Below, in pieces: positions 1 to 6,959 of a stretch of DNA of 64,000 nucleotides. The notes below the pieces were generated by a model. The model saw only the letters and a program-made list of their open reading frames with translations, was not told the origin of the DNA and did no database searches. Made by a program: the position numbers and the translations under genes. Within the stretch, counting starts at the first letter, position 1. Each line of letters opens with the position of its first letter. The stretch is from contig NZ_CP084631.1 in assembly GCF_022878925.1 (NCBI RefSeq), forward strand, positions 1 to 64,000, given 5' to 3'. The stretch comes from Caballeronia sp. TF1N1 (lineage in GTDB: Bacteria > Pseudomonadota > Gammaproteobacteria > Burkholderiales > Burkholderiaceae).

Positions 1-1
1 A

Positions 2-211
2 GAACTGATTGCTGAAATGGGCGCGGCTTTTCTGTGTGCGCAGCTCGGCCTCACTCCGGAAGTCCGCGACGACCACGCCGCCTATCTCGATCATTGGCTC
101 AAGGTTCTTAAGGGCGATAAGAAGGCCATTTTCACGGCTGCAAGCCAGGCGCAAAAAGCCTGTGAGTTCCTGTTCTCAATGCAGGGCGACACGACACTAC
201 AAGCCGCCTGA
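2..211 (+). CDS. ArdC-like antirestriction protein, C-terminal fragment
   Basis: The reading frame is already open at the left edge (frame starting at base 2) and stops at 211, so only about 69 C-terminal residues are visible. The text ELIAEMGAAFLCAQLGL followed by HAAYLDHWLKVLKGDK and a QAQKACEFL-type helix matches the end of the ArdC/zincin-like metallopeptidase family. These proteins are carried by conjugative plasmids, bind single-stranded DNA and protect incoming DNA from restriction. The catalytic HExxH part would lie outside the window. Position next to plasmid stability genes fits a leading-region protein. The family call is by recalled similarity only. Confidence 0.72.
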   Translation, partial: ELIAEMGAAFLCAQLGLTPEVRDDHAAYLDHWLKVLKGDKKAIFTAASQAQKACEFLFSMQGDTTLQAA

Positions 212-283
212 AGACACCGCCGGAGGCTTGGAGGCATCGCTCCAGGTCAACGACCGCATTCTTAGAGCTAAGGAGATCAAATC

Positions 284-715
284 GTGAGCCACTACACCGT
301 TATATATGCAATCAATGTCCCGCACTACGGCAGGACCCAGATCGAAGCTACGACGCCGGCCGAAGCGATTGCCGCAGCCAAGCATCGAGACCCCGCGGAA
401 ATTTGCACTGAGCGTGACCGCAGCAATGCCGCTTGCTCGCGCATCGTGTCAATTACTGACGATGACGGACGGAACATTGCGGAAGGCGTTACGCTCGATG
501 GGGCTTTTATGCGATATGGCGGACGCTCTGCCTGGCTGCTCTGCGAAGCGGCACCGGCAATGCTTGAAAGTCTTCAAAGAATTGTCTCGCGCTCCGACGA
601 CCTTGTTCGCGCCTTAGCCTGTTCAAGCGGACGAAATGAACATCTTGTGGAACGGCTTTGCGCCGCGTGTTACGTCGCGCGAGGTGTCATTGCCGCGGCG
701 AACGGCGACCATTGA
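284..715 (+). CDS. hypothetical plasmid protein, 143 aa
   Basis: I do not recognise this protein. It starts at GTG 284, chosen because AAGGAG at 270-275 sits 8 bases upstream. The N-terminus (SHYTVIYAINVPHYG) is followed by an EATTPAEAIAAAK segment typical of small plasmid proteins. The C-terminal half contains four cysteines (AACYVARG among them) and is helical. No signal peptide or membrane segment is seen. It follows the ardC-type gene on the same strand after 72 bases and may be co-transcribed with it in the plasmid leading region. Confidence 0.6.
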   Translation: MSHYTVIYAINVPHYGRTQIEATTPAEAIAAAKHRDPAEICTERDRSNAACSRIVSITDDDGRNIAEGVTLDGAFMRYGGRSAWLLCEAAPAMLESLQRIVSRSDDLVRALACSSGRNEHLVERLCAACYVARGVIAAANGDH

Positions 716-971
716 ACGTGTGAGAATCGAATCTATTGACCGCAGGACAAGTTAGCCGCAGAGTCCACAAGATATGACCGCGCGGCCTCTACCTGATTGA
801 TCGTCGATCCATAGATAAAGAATAGATCCCGCCGCCGAGCATCGACGAACAACTTCGTGAAGTTGATTTCCTGGCACTGGCTCGGAGCAGGGGACTTCCT
901 GAAAGACGCGGCAACAAATGAGTGCGAGTGTCGAATGGAGGTGCGGCAGGGGAGTTTTCCACCTGCGCCCC

Positions 972-1364
972 TCAGACACCGGCCGCAAGCTTACCGCCAA
1001 TATAGCCGCCCACGATGCTGGCGATCAGCGCCAATCCGACGAGCAGCAGGACGAGCCTCAACGCCTTGCGTTCAAGTGCCGCATTCGCGGCTACGATGTG
1101 TGCGGCACTGCCATTGAGTTGATTGCCAATCTGGGCGGCCGCTACGCGGCCCGCGTCAATCAGCTTATCGCTATTCTGCTCGATGACGGACTCAAAATTG
1201 AGCTTTGCCGCGAGGAATGCCTTGGCTGCCGCGTCGGTCGTTGCCCGCTCGATTTTGCCTGACAGTGCCTCGTCAGCCTGCTCGAAGCGCCGCACAAGCG
1301 CATCGGCATCTTGCAATAGCTCTGCCATCAGCGCTTCGCGTGCGGTGGATACGTTGCCACCCAT
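972..1364 (-). CDS. StbC-like plasmid stability operon protein with C-terminal membrane segment
   Basis: This 130-residue protein starts at ATG 1362-1364, ten bases after the stbB stop, with a GGGGG Shine-Dalgarno-like run 5-6 bases upstream. An upstream GTG-type extension is possible but would overlap stbB. Most of the protein is alpha-helical and charged (QDADALVRRFEQADEAL), and it ends with one hydrophobic segment (LVLLLVGLALIASIVGGY) followed by GGKLA, suggesting a C-terminal membrane anchor. Being third after StbA- and StbB-like genes it occupies the stbC position of the R388-type operon. The identification rests on order rather than on a recognised domain. Confidence 0.5.
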   Translation of the reverse strand: MGGNVSTAREALMAELLQDADALVRRFEQADEALSGKIERATTDAAAKAFLAAKLNFESVIEQNSDKLIDAGRVAAAQIGNQLNGSAAHIVAANAALERKALRLVLLLVGLALIASIVGGYIGGKLAAGV

Positions 1365-1374
1365 AACGCCCCCG

Positions 1375-2079
1375 TTACTTGAATAGCACCTTGTACACGT
1401 CATCCAAGTTCTTATGCGCGGACTTCGCGAGCCGCTGCGCCGAAATCATGCTGACCGCACGCGCCTTCGTGTCCTCATCCTTTGCTTCGCGTAGCATCGC
1501 TCGGTAGTCGGTCCCATCCGCGACGATCTCTGAAACACTCTTTTTGAGAACGCGCAACCGCTCGAAAATTTCGTTTCTGAAAACCGCCGCTTCCGGTTTC
1601 AGCGTGAAGCAGCTGCGATCTGCATGAAGGCCGAAGACCGTGCTGAACAGGCGCGGCACATCATTCGCATCTTCAAGCTCGACCTTGTTGAACACCACGC
1701 GGATTTTCTTGGCCGGGACACCGAGGCCCGCCAGTGTCTCAATGGTGTTGACCGTGTCGATCTGCTGCTTCTTCTCACTCACCGCTGGCACGACAAAATA
1801 GTCGAACTCTTCATGCGAGCCGTCGAACTGACTCATCTGCTTGATGAACTCTTCGACGTTCGATGCCCCGACATCGACGATGGCCGAATCGAGCGTCATC
1901 AGATCCTCTTGAAGCCCTCCGTAGTCCTTGCCCTTGAGGCGTTCTGCGCCTGTGCCGGACGATCCCGCATTAATCGTTTCGACCTCAAACTTCGGCGCGT
2001 TCATGCGCGGCGCGAGGAGATTATCGACCAGCGTCGTTTTGCCAGGATTCCCACTGAAGTTGATGACGGCGACTTTCAT
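1375..2079 (-). CDS. StbB-like P-loop ATPase (ParA/MinD superfamily)
   Basis: A 234-residue protein with an N-terminal MKVAVINFSGNPGKTTLVDNL segment, a variant Walker A loop (GNPGKTT) at about residues 10-16, and AIVDVGASN as the Walker A' aspartate strand near residue 68. This is the pattern of StbB-family plasmid proteins, ATPases that act with StbA in plasmid positioning and conjugation. Its ATG (2077-2079) overlaps the stop of the upstream frame by four bases (ATGA), so it is probably translationally coupled to the stbA-like gene. The stbC-like gene follows directly. The protein looks intact. Confidence 0.72.
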   Translation of the reverse strand: MKVAVINFSGNPGKTTLVDNLLAPRMNAPKFEVETINAGSSGTGAERLKGKDYGGLQEDLMTLDSAIVDVGASNVEEFIKQMSQFDGSHEEFDYFVVPAVSEKKQQIDTVNTIETLAGLGVPAKKIRVVFNKVELEDANDVPRLFSTVFGLHADRSCFTLKPEAAVFRNEIFERLRVLKKSVSEIVADGTDYRAMLREAKDEDTKARAVSMISAQRLAKSAHKNLDDVYKVLFK

Positions 2080-2551
2080 TTGCGGCTACTTCGTTGCTGT
2101 TTGGCCAGGCGTTCGTAACGTGCCAACTTTTCGGCTTGTTCAGCCGGGTCGGGCTTCATCAGACGGTCAAGCTCTTGCATCGACATCGGTTCGTGTGGGG
2201 GCCGTGTGGGGACGCGTGCGTCGATAAATCTGAATCGCTTATCGAGGATGAGTCAGAGTAGTGTCGTTGTGACACTGGTTCGGTGGCGCTGGAGTGCTGG
2301 ACATTAGCCGGAAGTTTCTGTCCTGCAGTCTCTTGCTCGACTTGCTGCTTCTGCCTGTACCGGTAGAGATAGCTTTTCAATGTGGCTTCGGTCAGATCGA
2401 TTCCGTTCGCTCTCAGAGCCTTGAGAACATCTACGATCCGCACACCTGCTGAGAGCCTTTGTTCTATCAGTGGCATCACTTCACGTACCTTCGCCGCCTT
2501 GGTTTTCGGCTCCAGCGCCGTCAAAGCCTGCACCACATCACGTTGCGGCAT
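2076..2551 (-). pseudogene. stbA-like DNA-binding protein gene with an apparent frameshift
   Basis: Reading from ATG 2551, a helical N-terminal domain (AAKVREVMPLIEQRL, then LTEATLKSYLYRYR) looks like a StbA/MobC-type helix-turn-helix. The uninterrupted frame ends at 2159 with a low-complexity tail. A different frame, open from 2252 downward, reads DKRFRFIDARVPTRPP, then SMQELDRLMKPDPAEQAEK, then ARYERLAKQQRSSRK, and stops at 2076. Its stop forms an ATGA overlap with the stbB start. This tail looks like real protein, so I infer one indel between about 2210 and 2252, either a mutation or a sequence error. Restored length is about 155-160 residues. The alternative is that the short frame is functional and the tail is fortuitous. 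Confidence 0.6.
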
Positions 2552-2683
2552 TCAAGCATCCTCCAAACTATTGATACGCATTCCTACTGCATCTTACTCG
2601 CATTCTTCATACTACCAACTTGCATCTGTCTTGCGACCTCTGTGCTACTCGATTGCTACTTGATTGCATCCACTTCGCCTACG
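2543..2683. repeat. stb-type iteron array, about 11-bp period
   Basis: GCAT-like cores recur exactly every 11 bp, starting at 2556, 2578, 2589, 2600, 2622 and 2666 (GCAT), with GCGA at 2633, GCTA at 2644 and 2655, GCCT at 2677 and a degenerate unit at 2609. Units such as TTGCATCTG, TTGCTACTT and TTGCATCCA are 9 bp with 2-bp spacers. This is the layout and approximate sequence I recall for the stbDR repeats of R388, bound by StbA. They lie directly upstream of the stbA-like gene, so they probably serve as its operator and as the plasmid segregation site. Confidence 0.75.
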
Positions 2684-2765
2684 CCCTTTGGGCTAGTTGA
2701 TTTTCACGCCCTTAACCCTTAGAGATCCCTGTCCTTAACAGGCCAGAAATCTCGATACACATCAC

Positions 2766-2864
2766 GCACCCCCTGCGGGAGTGCAAACCCCTGATTTGAC
2801 TGGGCTCATAAGGAAGGTGCCACTACTTTAGCTCTATAGCGTTGCTATAGAAAATCACAGGAGA
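2766..2864. other. candidate oriT / nic region
   Basis: The 400-bp gap between the divergent stb genes and the ribbon-helix-helix gene contains an imperfect inverted repeat (GCACCCCC 2766-2773, GGGAGTGC 2777-2784) and a perfect one (CTATAGC 2834-2840, GTT loop, GCTATAG 2844-2850). On the minus strand the latter reads ATTTTCTATAGC, close to the R388-type nic core as I recall it (TTGTCT/ATAGC), which would put a nick opposite 2848/2849. The location fits an oriT: it lies between the leading-region stb operon and the relaxosome gene. No relaxase gene is in the window, so this is an inference. Confidence 0.42.
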
Positions 2865-2886
2865 CCTATGTGTTTGCTCATTTGAT

Positions 2887-2908
2887 ACCTGTAGACAATC
2901 CTATAGGT
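2887..2908. promoter_or_regulatory. inverted repeat upstream of the ribbon-helix-helix gene
   Basis: ACCTGTAG (2887-2894) and CTATAGGT (2901-2908) form an inverted repeat with one mismatch and a 6-bp centre, 46 bases before the ATG at 2955. It is a plausible autoregulatory operator or relaxosome-binding site. Function is inferred from position only. Confidence 0.35.
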
Positions 2909-2954
2909 TAGGAGATTAAGTTACTCTAGTTTCGACAACAGGGGATAACGACGC

Positions 2955-3362
2955 ATGAGCACAGGCAAATCGATCCCAGTCTGGTTTTCAGAAGAGGATC
3001 GCCGCAGGGTCGAAGAAGCGGCGGCACTCGCGGGCTATAAGCACCTGTCGAAATATATTCGCGACAAAGCGATGAGCCGTGATAGTCAGCGCGAAGCGGC
3101 GCGCGACAGCATGGAAACATGGGCTGAGCGGCAAGAGCTCAATGGCCGACTCGCGGAAATCGAGCGTAGCCAACACACCGCGCACACGCTGCTGTCCGCG
3201 CTGCTCTTTTTGATGCGCCAGAAGGCGACGTTGGGCGAATTCAACGACCTTGTACTTGCATGCGAAAACGCGGTGTCAGGTGGCGGGATGCCGTCGCAGT
3301 TACTCGCTGCCTCTTCTCCCGAACTCGCTTCACTGATAACCCGATTTACAGAGGAGCCGTGA
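2955..3362 (+). CDS. TrwA/MobC-like ribbon-helix-helix relaxosome accessory protein
   Basis: The 135-residue product begins MSTGKSIPVWFSEEDRRRV, a beta-strand followed by a helix rich in charged residues, then AALAGYKHLSKYIRDKAM: a ribbon-helix-helix fold. The middle is a predicted coiled coil (ERQELNGRLAEIERSQ). This architecture is shared by TrwA, MobC and TraJ-type proteins that bind oriT and help the relaxase nick. Divergence from the stb operon across the candidate oriT, and a stop-start overlap (TGATG at 3360-3364) with the next frame, match a trwA-trwB arrangement. A plain CopG-family regulator is the alternative. Confidence 0.6.
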   Translation: MSTGKSIPVWFSEEDRRRVEEAAALAGYKHLSKYIRDKAMSRDSQREAARDSMETWAERQELNGRLAEIERSQHTAHTLLSALLFLMRQKATLGEFNDLVLACENAVSGGGMPSQLLAASSPELASLITRFTEEP

Positions 3363-3439
3363 TGTCAGAACCGATTGAGCATATCGACGCAGACATTCGG
3401 GCCGCACTCAATGCGCCAGGCATGAGCACACGCCACATG
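3362..3439 (+). pseudogene. truncated start of the gene following the relaxosome protein
   Basis: ATG 3362 overlaps the previous stop and has a GAGGAG ribosome site just upstream. It encodes MSEPIEHIDADIRAALNAPG and then the frame becomes implausible (tryptophan/proline/arginine-rich), while a neighbouring frame reads as a glutathione S-transferase tail. By position this is the 5' stump of a coupling-protein (TrwB-like) gene cut by a deletion or insertion at roughly 3410-3440. The identity cannot be shown from about 20 residues. Confidence 0.35.
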
Positions 3440-3528
3440 TGGCCCGCTGGTACGAACGCATTAGCCAGCGTCCTGCCGTGCAAGCCGCTATTTCACGGAT
3501 TGAGGCGCTGGCCGCGACGGCAAGCTGA
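3421..3528 (+). pseudogene. glutathione S-transferase C-terminal remnant
   Basis: In the frame starting 3421 the text HVARWYERISQRPAVQAAI followed by SRIEALAATAS and a stop is characteristic of the last helices of a GST (the xxxARWxxRIxxRPAVQ segment). No matching N-terminal thioredoxin-like domain exists upstream, where plasmid mobilisation sequence lies instead. It is a short fragment left by a rearrangement and is not expected to be functional. Confidence 0.6.
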
Positions 3529-3835
3529 TGCCCATCCGACTCAGGGGCGCGTTACTCGCGTCACTTCGCAGAAATCGGTTGCGCTTCGCAGGCGGCTACG
3601 CACAGGCGATCACGGCCAGTTACCAGCTTCGCAGGGTGGTTGCAGCTTCCAAGGCCGTGCCGGCGAATTCACAAGCGCTGCTCGCGTCGTAGCTAGTCGT
3701 GTCAAGAAACGTCATCACCGGCACCAGACATAAGTAACATTCCCACACATTCATATGTAGTGCGAAATGCTCAGTCGGGGGAACGCTTCGGAAGTTCACG
3801 GAGGAGCAGCGGGCCTTGCACGAGCGCTGCAGTGT
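3529..3835. other. gene-poor stretch of about 300 bp
   Basis: No convincing gene is seen. A 54-codon frame from ATG 3529, which overlaps the GST stop, is basic and shows no recognisable motif. The region lies between the truncated mobilisation gene and the toxin gene and is probably rearrangement debris. Confidence 0.4.
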
Positions 3836-4417
3836 TTAGATCAGCTCGGCAGCTTCACGAATTCGATGAGCGGTCATTGGCAGCTCATTTTGTTCGAGCA
3901 CTGTCGCGAATTCTTCCACTGAACTTTGTGGTCGTTTGCGTCGAGCACGCATTCGTTTGAATGATGAGATCGCGACTAGCGGCTCAAGATCCCATTGGTT
4001 CACGATGAATCGATCGGGATGTACGATTTCAATTCCGTACGGCGCAACAGCGCTTTCAGGGAAATCGCGGACATTAGCGGTGACGATGCAATCCGCGTGA
4101 CCCGCTAGGGCGGCCGCTAGAACATGCCTGTCGTTAGCGTCGGGGAGATTGAGACTTTCGACCAGCGGAGACCACGCTTCATCAAGCACTTGCCAGTCGG
4201 GTACGGCGTCGCGCATGGCGTCTCGTCGTACCCAAAGCCTGCCCTTCAGCTCCGGGCGACGCTGTACAAGCGCCAGCATCCATTCTTCTTCGATTTTGCT
4301 CGACCATTTGGCGCTGAAAAGCCCGGCAGTGGCCAAACTGAGCAGCGCATCCGTCTGGGCGATGGAGTAGAGCACACAAGCATCAAGTACGGCTGTGTAA
4401 CGCGCATTCCCAGCCAT
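3836..4417 (-). CDS. PIN-domain toxin (VapC-like ribonuclease)
   Basis: A 193-residue protein opening with YTAVLDACVLYSI, the first acidic strand of a PIN nuclease. Further conserved acidic sites follow: IEEEW near residue 43, LPDANDRHVLAAAL in the middle and CIVTANVRDFP after it, the usual PIN order. PIN toxins cleave RNA using Mg2+. A basic C-terminal extension of about 60 residues (KRMRARRKR) is larger than in the shortest VapC proteins and resembles the PIN_3-type toxins paired with excisionase-like antitoxins. The start codon overlaps the antitoxin stop by one base (TGATG), so the pair is coupled. Confidence 0.8.
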   Translation of the reverse strand: MAGNARYTAVLDACVLYSIAQTDALLSLATAGLFSAKWSSKIEEEWMLALVQRRPELKGRLWVRRDAMRDAVPDWQVLDEAWSPLVESLNLPDANDRHVLAAALAGHADCIVTANVRDFPESAVAPYGIEIVHPDRFIVNQWDLEPLVAISSFKRMRARRKRPQSSVEEFATVLEQNELPMTAHRIREAAELI

Positions 4418-4887
4418 CAGTAGTCCAGGCCCAGATTGCGTGCGTTGTCTGCCATGCGGTCCAATGCAGATTCTTGTCGCTCGCGCATTTGATTGGCGTA
4501 GGCCATCAGATCTCCGAAAGCAACTCGCCGATGCGTCCCGACCATCCGATGCGGGAGTCTTCCCGCTTCAATTTCCTTGATCACGAAAGGCCGAGATACG
4601 TTGAGGAAGTGCGCCGCTTCGACGGTCGTGAACTCTTTCTGGCTTGGCACGACCGAAATCGCCCGCCCTTCGCTCATTGCGCCCAGCAGCTGGCCAATTA
4701 GCTTGAGTGCCGCTGGAGGCACGTCGATAAAAGGATGCTCGCCCGTGTCGGTCGTCAACGTAATCGCGGCTGCACGCGAGTGATCGAGCGCTTCCATAAT
4801 GCAACGCTGGGCAACCCGCGCCATTTCGAGATCACTCTGACTCATCGGGGGCGGAGACACCTCCCGGATTCGATTCGTCGTTGTCAT
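4417..4887 (-). CDS. excisionase-type helix-turn-helix antitoxin
   Basis: This 156-residue protein carries a C-terminal MerR/excisionase-like DNA-binding domain: FTTVEAAHFLNVSRPFVIK, then EAGRLPHRMVGTHRR and VAFGDLMAY, residues about 85-130. The N-terminal half is alpha-helical. It starts at ATG 4885-4887 with GAGG 8 bases upstream. Located directly before the PIN gene, it fits the antitoxin and autoregulator of a type II module that would stabilise the plasmid. Confidence 0.78.
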   Translation of the reverse strand: MTTTNRIREVSPPPMSQSDLEMARVAQRCIMEALDHSRAAAITLTTDTGEHPFIDVPPAALKLIGQLLGAMSEGRAISVVPSQKEFTTVEAAHFLNVSRPFVIKEIEAGRLPHRMVGTHRRVAFGDLMAYANQMRERQESALDRMADNARNLGLDY

Positions 4888-4925
4888 GGGGATACCCTCG
4901 TTAAATTTTCTCGGTTAGAGTACGC

Positions 4926-4954
4926 GATAAATGAAATAAATGCAATATGTGCAA
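4926..4954 (-). promoter_or_regulatory. candidate sigma-70 promoter of the toxin-antitoxin operon
   Basis: On the minus strand TTGCAC (complement of 4949-4954) and TTTATC (complement of 4926-4931) are separated by 17 bp in an AT-rich island that contrasts with the GC-rich surroundings. It ends about 38 bases before the antitoxin ATG. Inferred from sequence only. Confidence 0.45.
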
Positions 4955-5225
4955 CATCTGTCCGCTTTTTGGTCTAGACGGGCCGCGCCCGGTACATATG
5001 TGGATGTCGGACACACAGCGCCATGGAGTTTGCCAAGGAACGTCGCCGTTGGTGCAACGAGGGCCCATGAGAACTTGCCCCCGTTTTCCGAGCCAGCTCC
5101 GAGGTGAGTGCGAAGGATTTGAGCGAGGCGTCTCCACCATAGCGGTGACAGTGAAGACGCGGACTGATGGCGGCGATCTTTGAAGGCGACTGGTAAAATC
5201 AGTAGACTGATCTAAGGCACACTCG

Positions 5226-5532
5226 ATGGGATTCGAACAGCTCGCTGCGCTCAAAACGCAGCTGAACCAAAGCTTGACCAGCAGAACGGTTGCCTCACGC
5301 TCAACGCATCGCCTGTGGACGTCGAGCGGGAAATCAAGCAGCCATCGGAACCGCCGCGAACGTCCGATGACGCATTCGGGCGCGCAGTTGCCACGCGGCA
5401 ACGACATTTTCCGCACGCCTTTCACGCAGCCCCGCGTCAAAGGTTCCGCTCAGGGTCGGGATTCTTAAAGATGTGCTTGCCCGAGCGGTGTCGCTTCTGC
5501 TGAGCGAGCGAGACGCTCGTAACGGCGTAAAG
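5226..5532 (+). pseudogene. ProQ/FINO-domain RNA chaperone gene, frameshifted and IS-truncated
   Basis: ATG 5226 opens with MGFEQLAALKTQLNQ, the usual start of Burkholderiaceae ProQ/FINO proteins. Domain text then appears in other frames: RQRHFPHAFHAAP around 5397-5435 and KVPLRVGILKDVLARA from about 5440 onward. Two frame changes are therefore needed to read it through, and the 3' end is cut by the IS6 element at 5533. FINO-domain proteins bind structured RNA and, on plasmids, can regulate conjugation. Here the gene must be dead. Confidence 0.68.
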
Positions 5533-6353
5533 GGCGTTGTCAAGTTGGTGGGCCGGTCGCGTAAGATGGCGTGATGAAGAAACCGAAATCGCTTTATCAC
5601 GGTCACCGTTTTCCAGCCGAGGTCATCAGTTGCGCCGTGCGCTGGTATTTCCGCTTCCAGTTGAGCTTGCGTGACATCGAGGAACTGCTCTTCGAGCGCG
5701 GGGTGACCGTGACATACGAGACGATTCGTTGCTGGTGCGACAAGTTCGGCAAGGGCTTTGCTCATGGGATGAAAGCGGTGCGACGCAAGCCAGGTAGCAC
5801 GTGGCACCTCGACGAGATGTTCGTCACACTGCGTGGCGAACCGTACCTGCTGTGGCGTGCGGTCGACGAGCACGGCGCCGAACTCGACATCCTGCTACAA
5901 AAGCGGCGCGACAAGGCCGCAGCCAAACGGTTCTTTAAGCGCGTGCTGCGCTCGAGCCCGATGCCGCGCAAGATCGTCACCGATCAGTTGCGAAGTTACC
6001 CGGCCGCGAAGGCCGAAATTCCGGAGTTGGCGAGCGTGAAGCATGTGTTCGTCAAAGCGGCCGCCCGCCTGAACAACCGCGCGGAGAACAGCCACCAACC
6101 GACACGCGAACGTGAGCGTCGCATGCGTGGCTTTCGCGACCCGAAACGCACGCAAGAATTCCTCTCGTGCTTCGGGCCGATCCGACAACATTTCGCACTG
6201 AAGCGGCACCTGCTGCGCGCCTCACTTTATCGCAAACAACTCGCAGCCCGGTTCGTTGCATGGCGCGAATTCGCCCAAAATCCGTCGACTACCTTCTGAC
6301 CCGTCGTCGCACCTGTCATCGTGCCGGCTTGCACTCGGCAAGTTGACAACGCC
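5533..6353 (+). mobile_element. IS6-family element, copy A1 (821 bp)
   Basis: Terminal inverted repeats GGCGTTGTCAAGTTG (left) and CAAGTTGACAACGCC (right, complementary apart from one base) bound a single transposase gene. Two further copies of exactly the same length lie at 29243-30063 and 54272-55092 on the opposite strand. The 8 bases on the two sides (gcgtaaag and ccttcaca) do not match, so there is no target duplication here. The copy probably arrived by cointegrate resolution or lost a flank. Confidence 0.9.
5574..6299 (+). CDS. IS6-family DDE transposase (copy A1)
   Basis: The 241-residue protein starts at ATG 5574 (a GTG immediately precedes it in frame). An N-terminal segment (KSLYHGHRFPAEVISCAVRWY and LSLRDIEELLFERGV, with ETIRCWCDKFG) is the helix-turn-helix part. 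The DDE triad is visible at TWHLDEMFV, KIVTDQLRSY and NRAENSHQPT. Product and length are normal for IS6/IS26-type enzymes, which act by replicative cointegration. It appears intact and identical in protein sequence to copies A2 and A3. Confidence 0.93.
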   Translation: MKKPKSLYHGHRFPAEVISCAVRWYFRFQLSLRDIEELLFERGVTVTYETIRCWCDKFGKGFAHGMKAVRRKPGSTWHLDEMFVTLRGEPYLLWRAVDEHGAELDILLQKRRDKAAAKRFFKRVLRSSPMPRKIVTDQLRSYPAAKAEIPELASVKHVFVKAAARLNNRAENSHQPTRERERRMRGFRDPKRTQEFLSCFGPIRQHFALKRHLLRASLYRKQLAARFVAWREFAQNPSTTF

Positions 6354-6543
6354 CCTTCACAGCCTCTTGCGCGCTCTCTCTGAAACTTGAACTTGCGCAC
6401 AGATCTTCGACGATGCTCATGGGGCCTCCGAAGGCTTGCGGGAAAACTCTATATGTTCCCAGCAAGGAAGGAGCCAGTTAGAAAGCTCGCAGGAGGATGG
6501 CACATGGGCGAGCACAAGTCACAAGATGTAGTGGCCGACGTGG

Positions 6544-6828
6544 TCAACCCTGACTGTACCCAGCATTCTTCAACGCCTGCGCGATGAAGTCATCGGCTTC
6601 CGGCGACCGAAGCAGCCAGCTTTGCACAGCTGGTATTGCAGATACCCCGCCCGAAGGACACCAATCAATGACCTCTGGCTCGCCATCGTAGTAACTTTCT
6701 TGATCGCGACGACTATAGACCGTAAGCGTATTGCAACCTGCGTTGCCGCTCTGAAGCACGGCAAAGTAAGCGCGTTCAGGATGGGCCGCGAAAAAAGAAG
6801 TAGCCTCTTCGTCGAGGTCGTCGAACAT
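6544..6828 (-). CDS. small hypothetical protein, 94 aa
   Basis: I do not recognise the family. Start ATG 6828 is chosen because GGAG lies 7 bases upstream, although the frame is open further. The protein is acidic (FDDLDEEATSFFAAHPE) with aromatic-rich beta-like text (AYFAVLQSG, TLTVYSRRD) and a C-terminal helix. No signal peptide is seen. It lies downstream of another small unknown gene on the same strand and upstream of an IS6 copy. It could be a remnant of a larger operon. Confidence 0.45.
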   Translation of the reverse strand: MFDDLDEEATSFFAAHPERAYFAVLQSGNAGCNTLTVYSRRDQESYYDGEPEVIDWCPSGGVSAIPAVQSWLLRSPEADDFIAQALKNAGYSQG

Positions 6829-6959
6829 AGGTGGCTCCGGATTCTCAGCGAGTGATGTTTGCCAAGAGATCGCGAAATTTTGAGAGTGCCGACCGACTTT
6901 GTCTAGTGACAGTTCTGTCTGCAGAGTACCGACCATAATCGGAATTCAGCCGCACCCCT

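Noticed and set aside
2543..2683. CRISPR array
   Set aside because: The 11-bp periodic units are too short and too variable, with no unique spacers of CRISPR size and no cas genes. An iteron array explains them. No CRISPR was seen elsewhere.
5525..6361. 8-bp target duplications at the IS6-family copies
   Set aside because: I compared the flanking octamers of A1, A2, A3, B, C and D2. None match within an element, and A1-A3 do not match each other.
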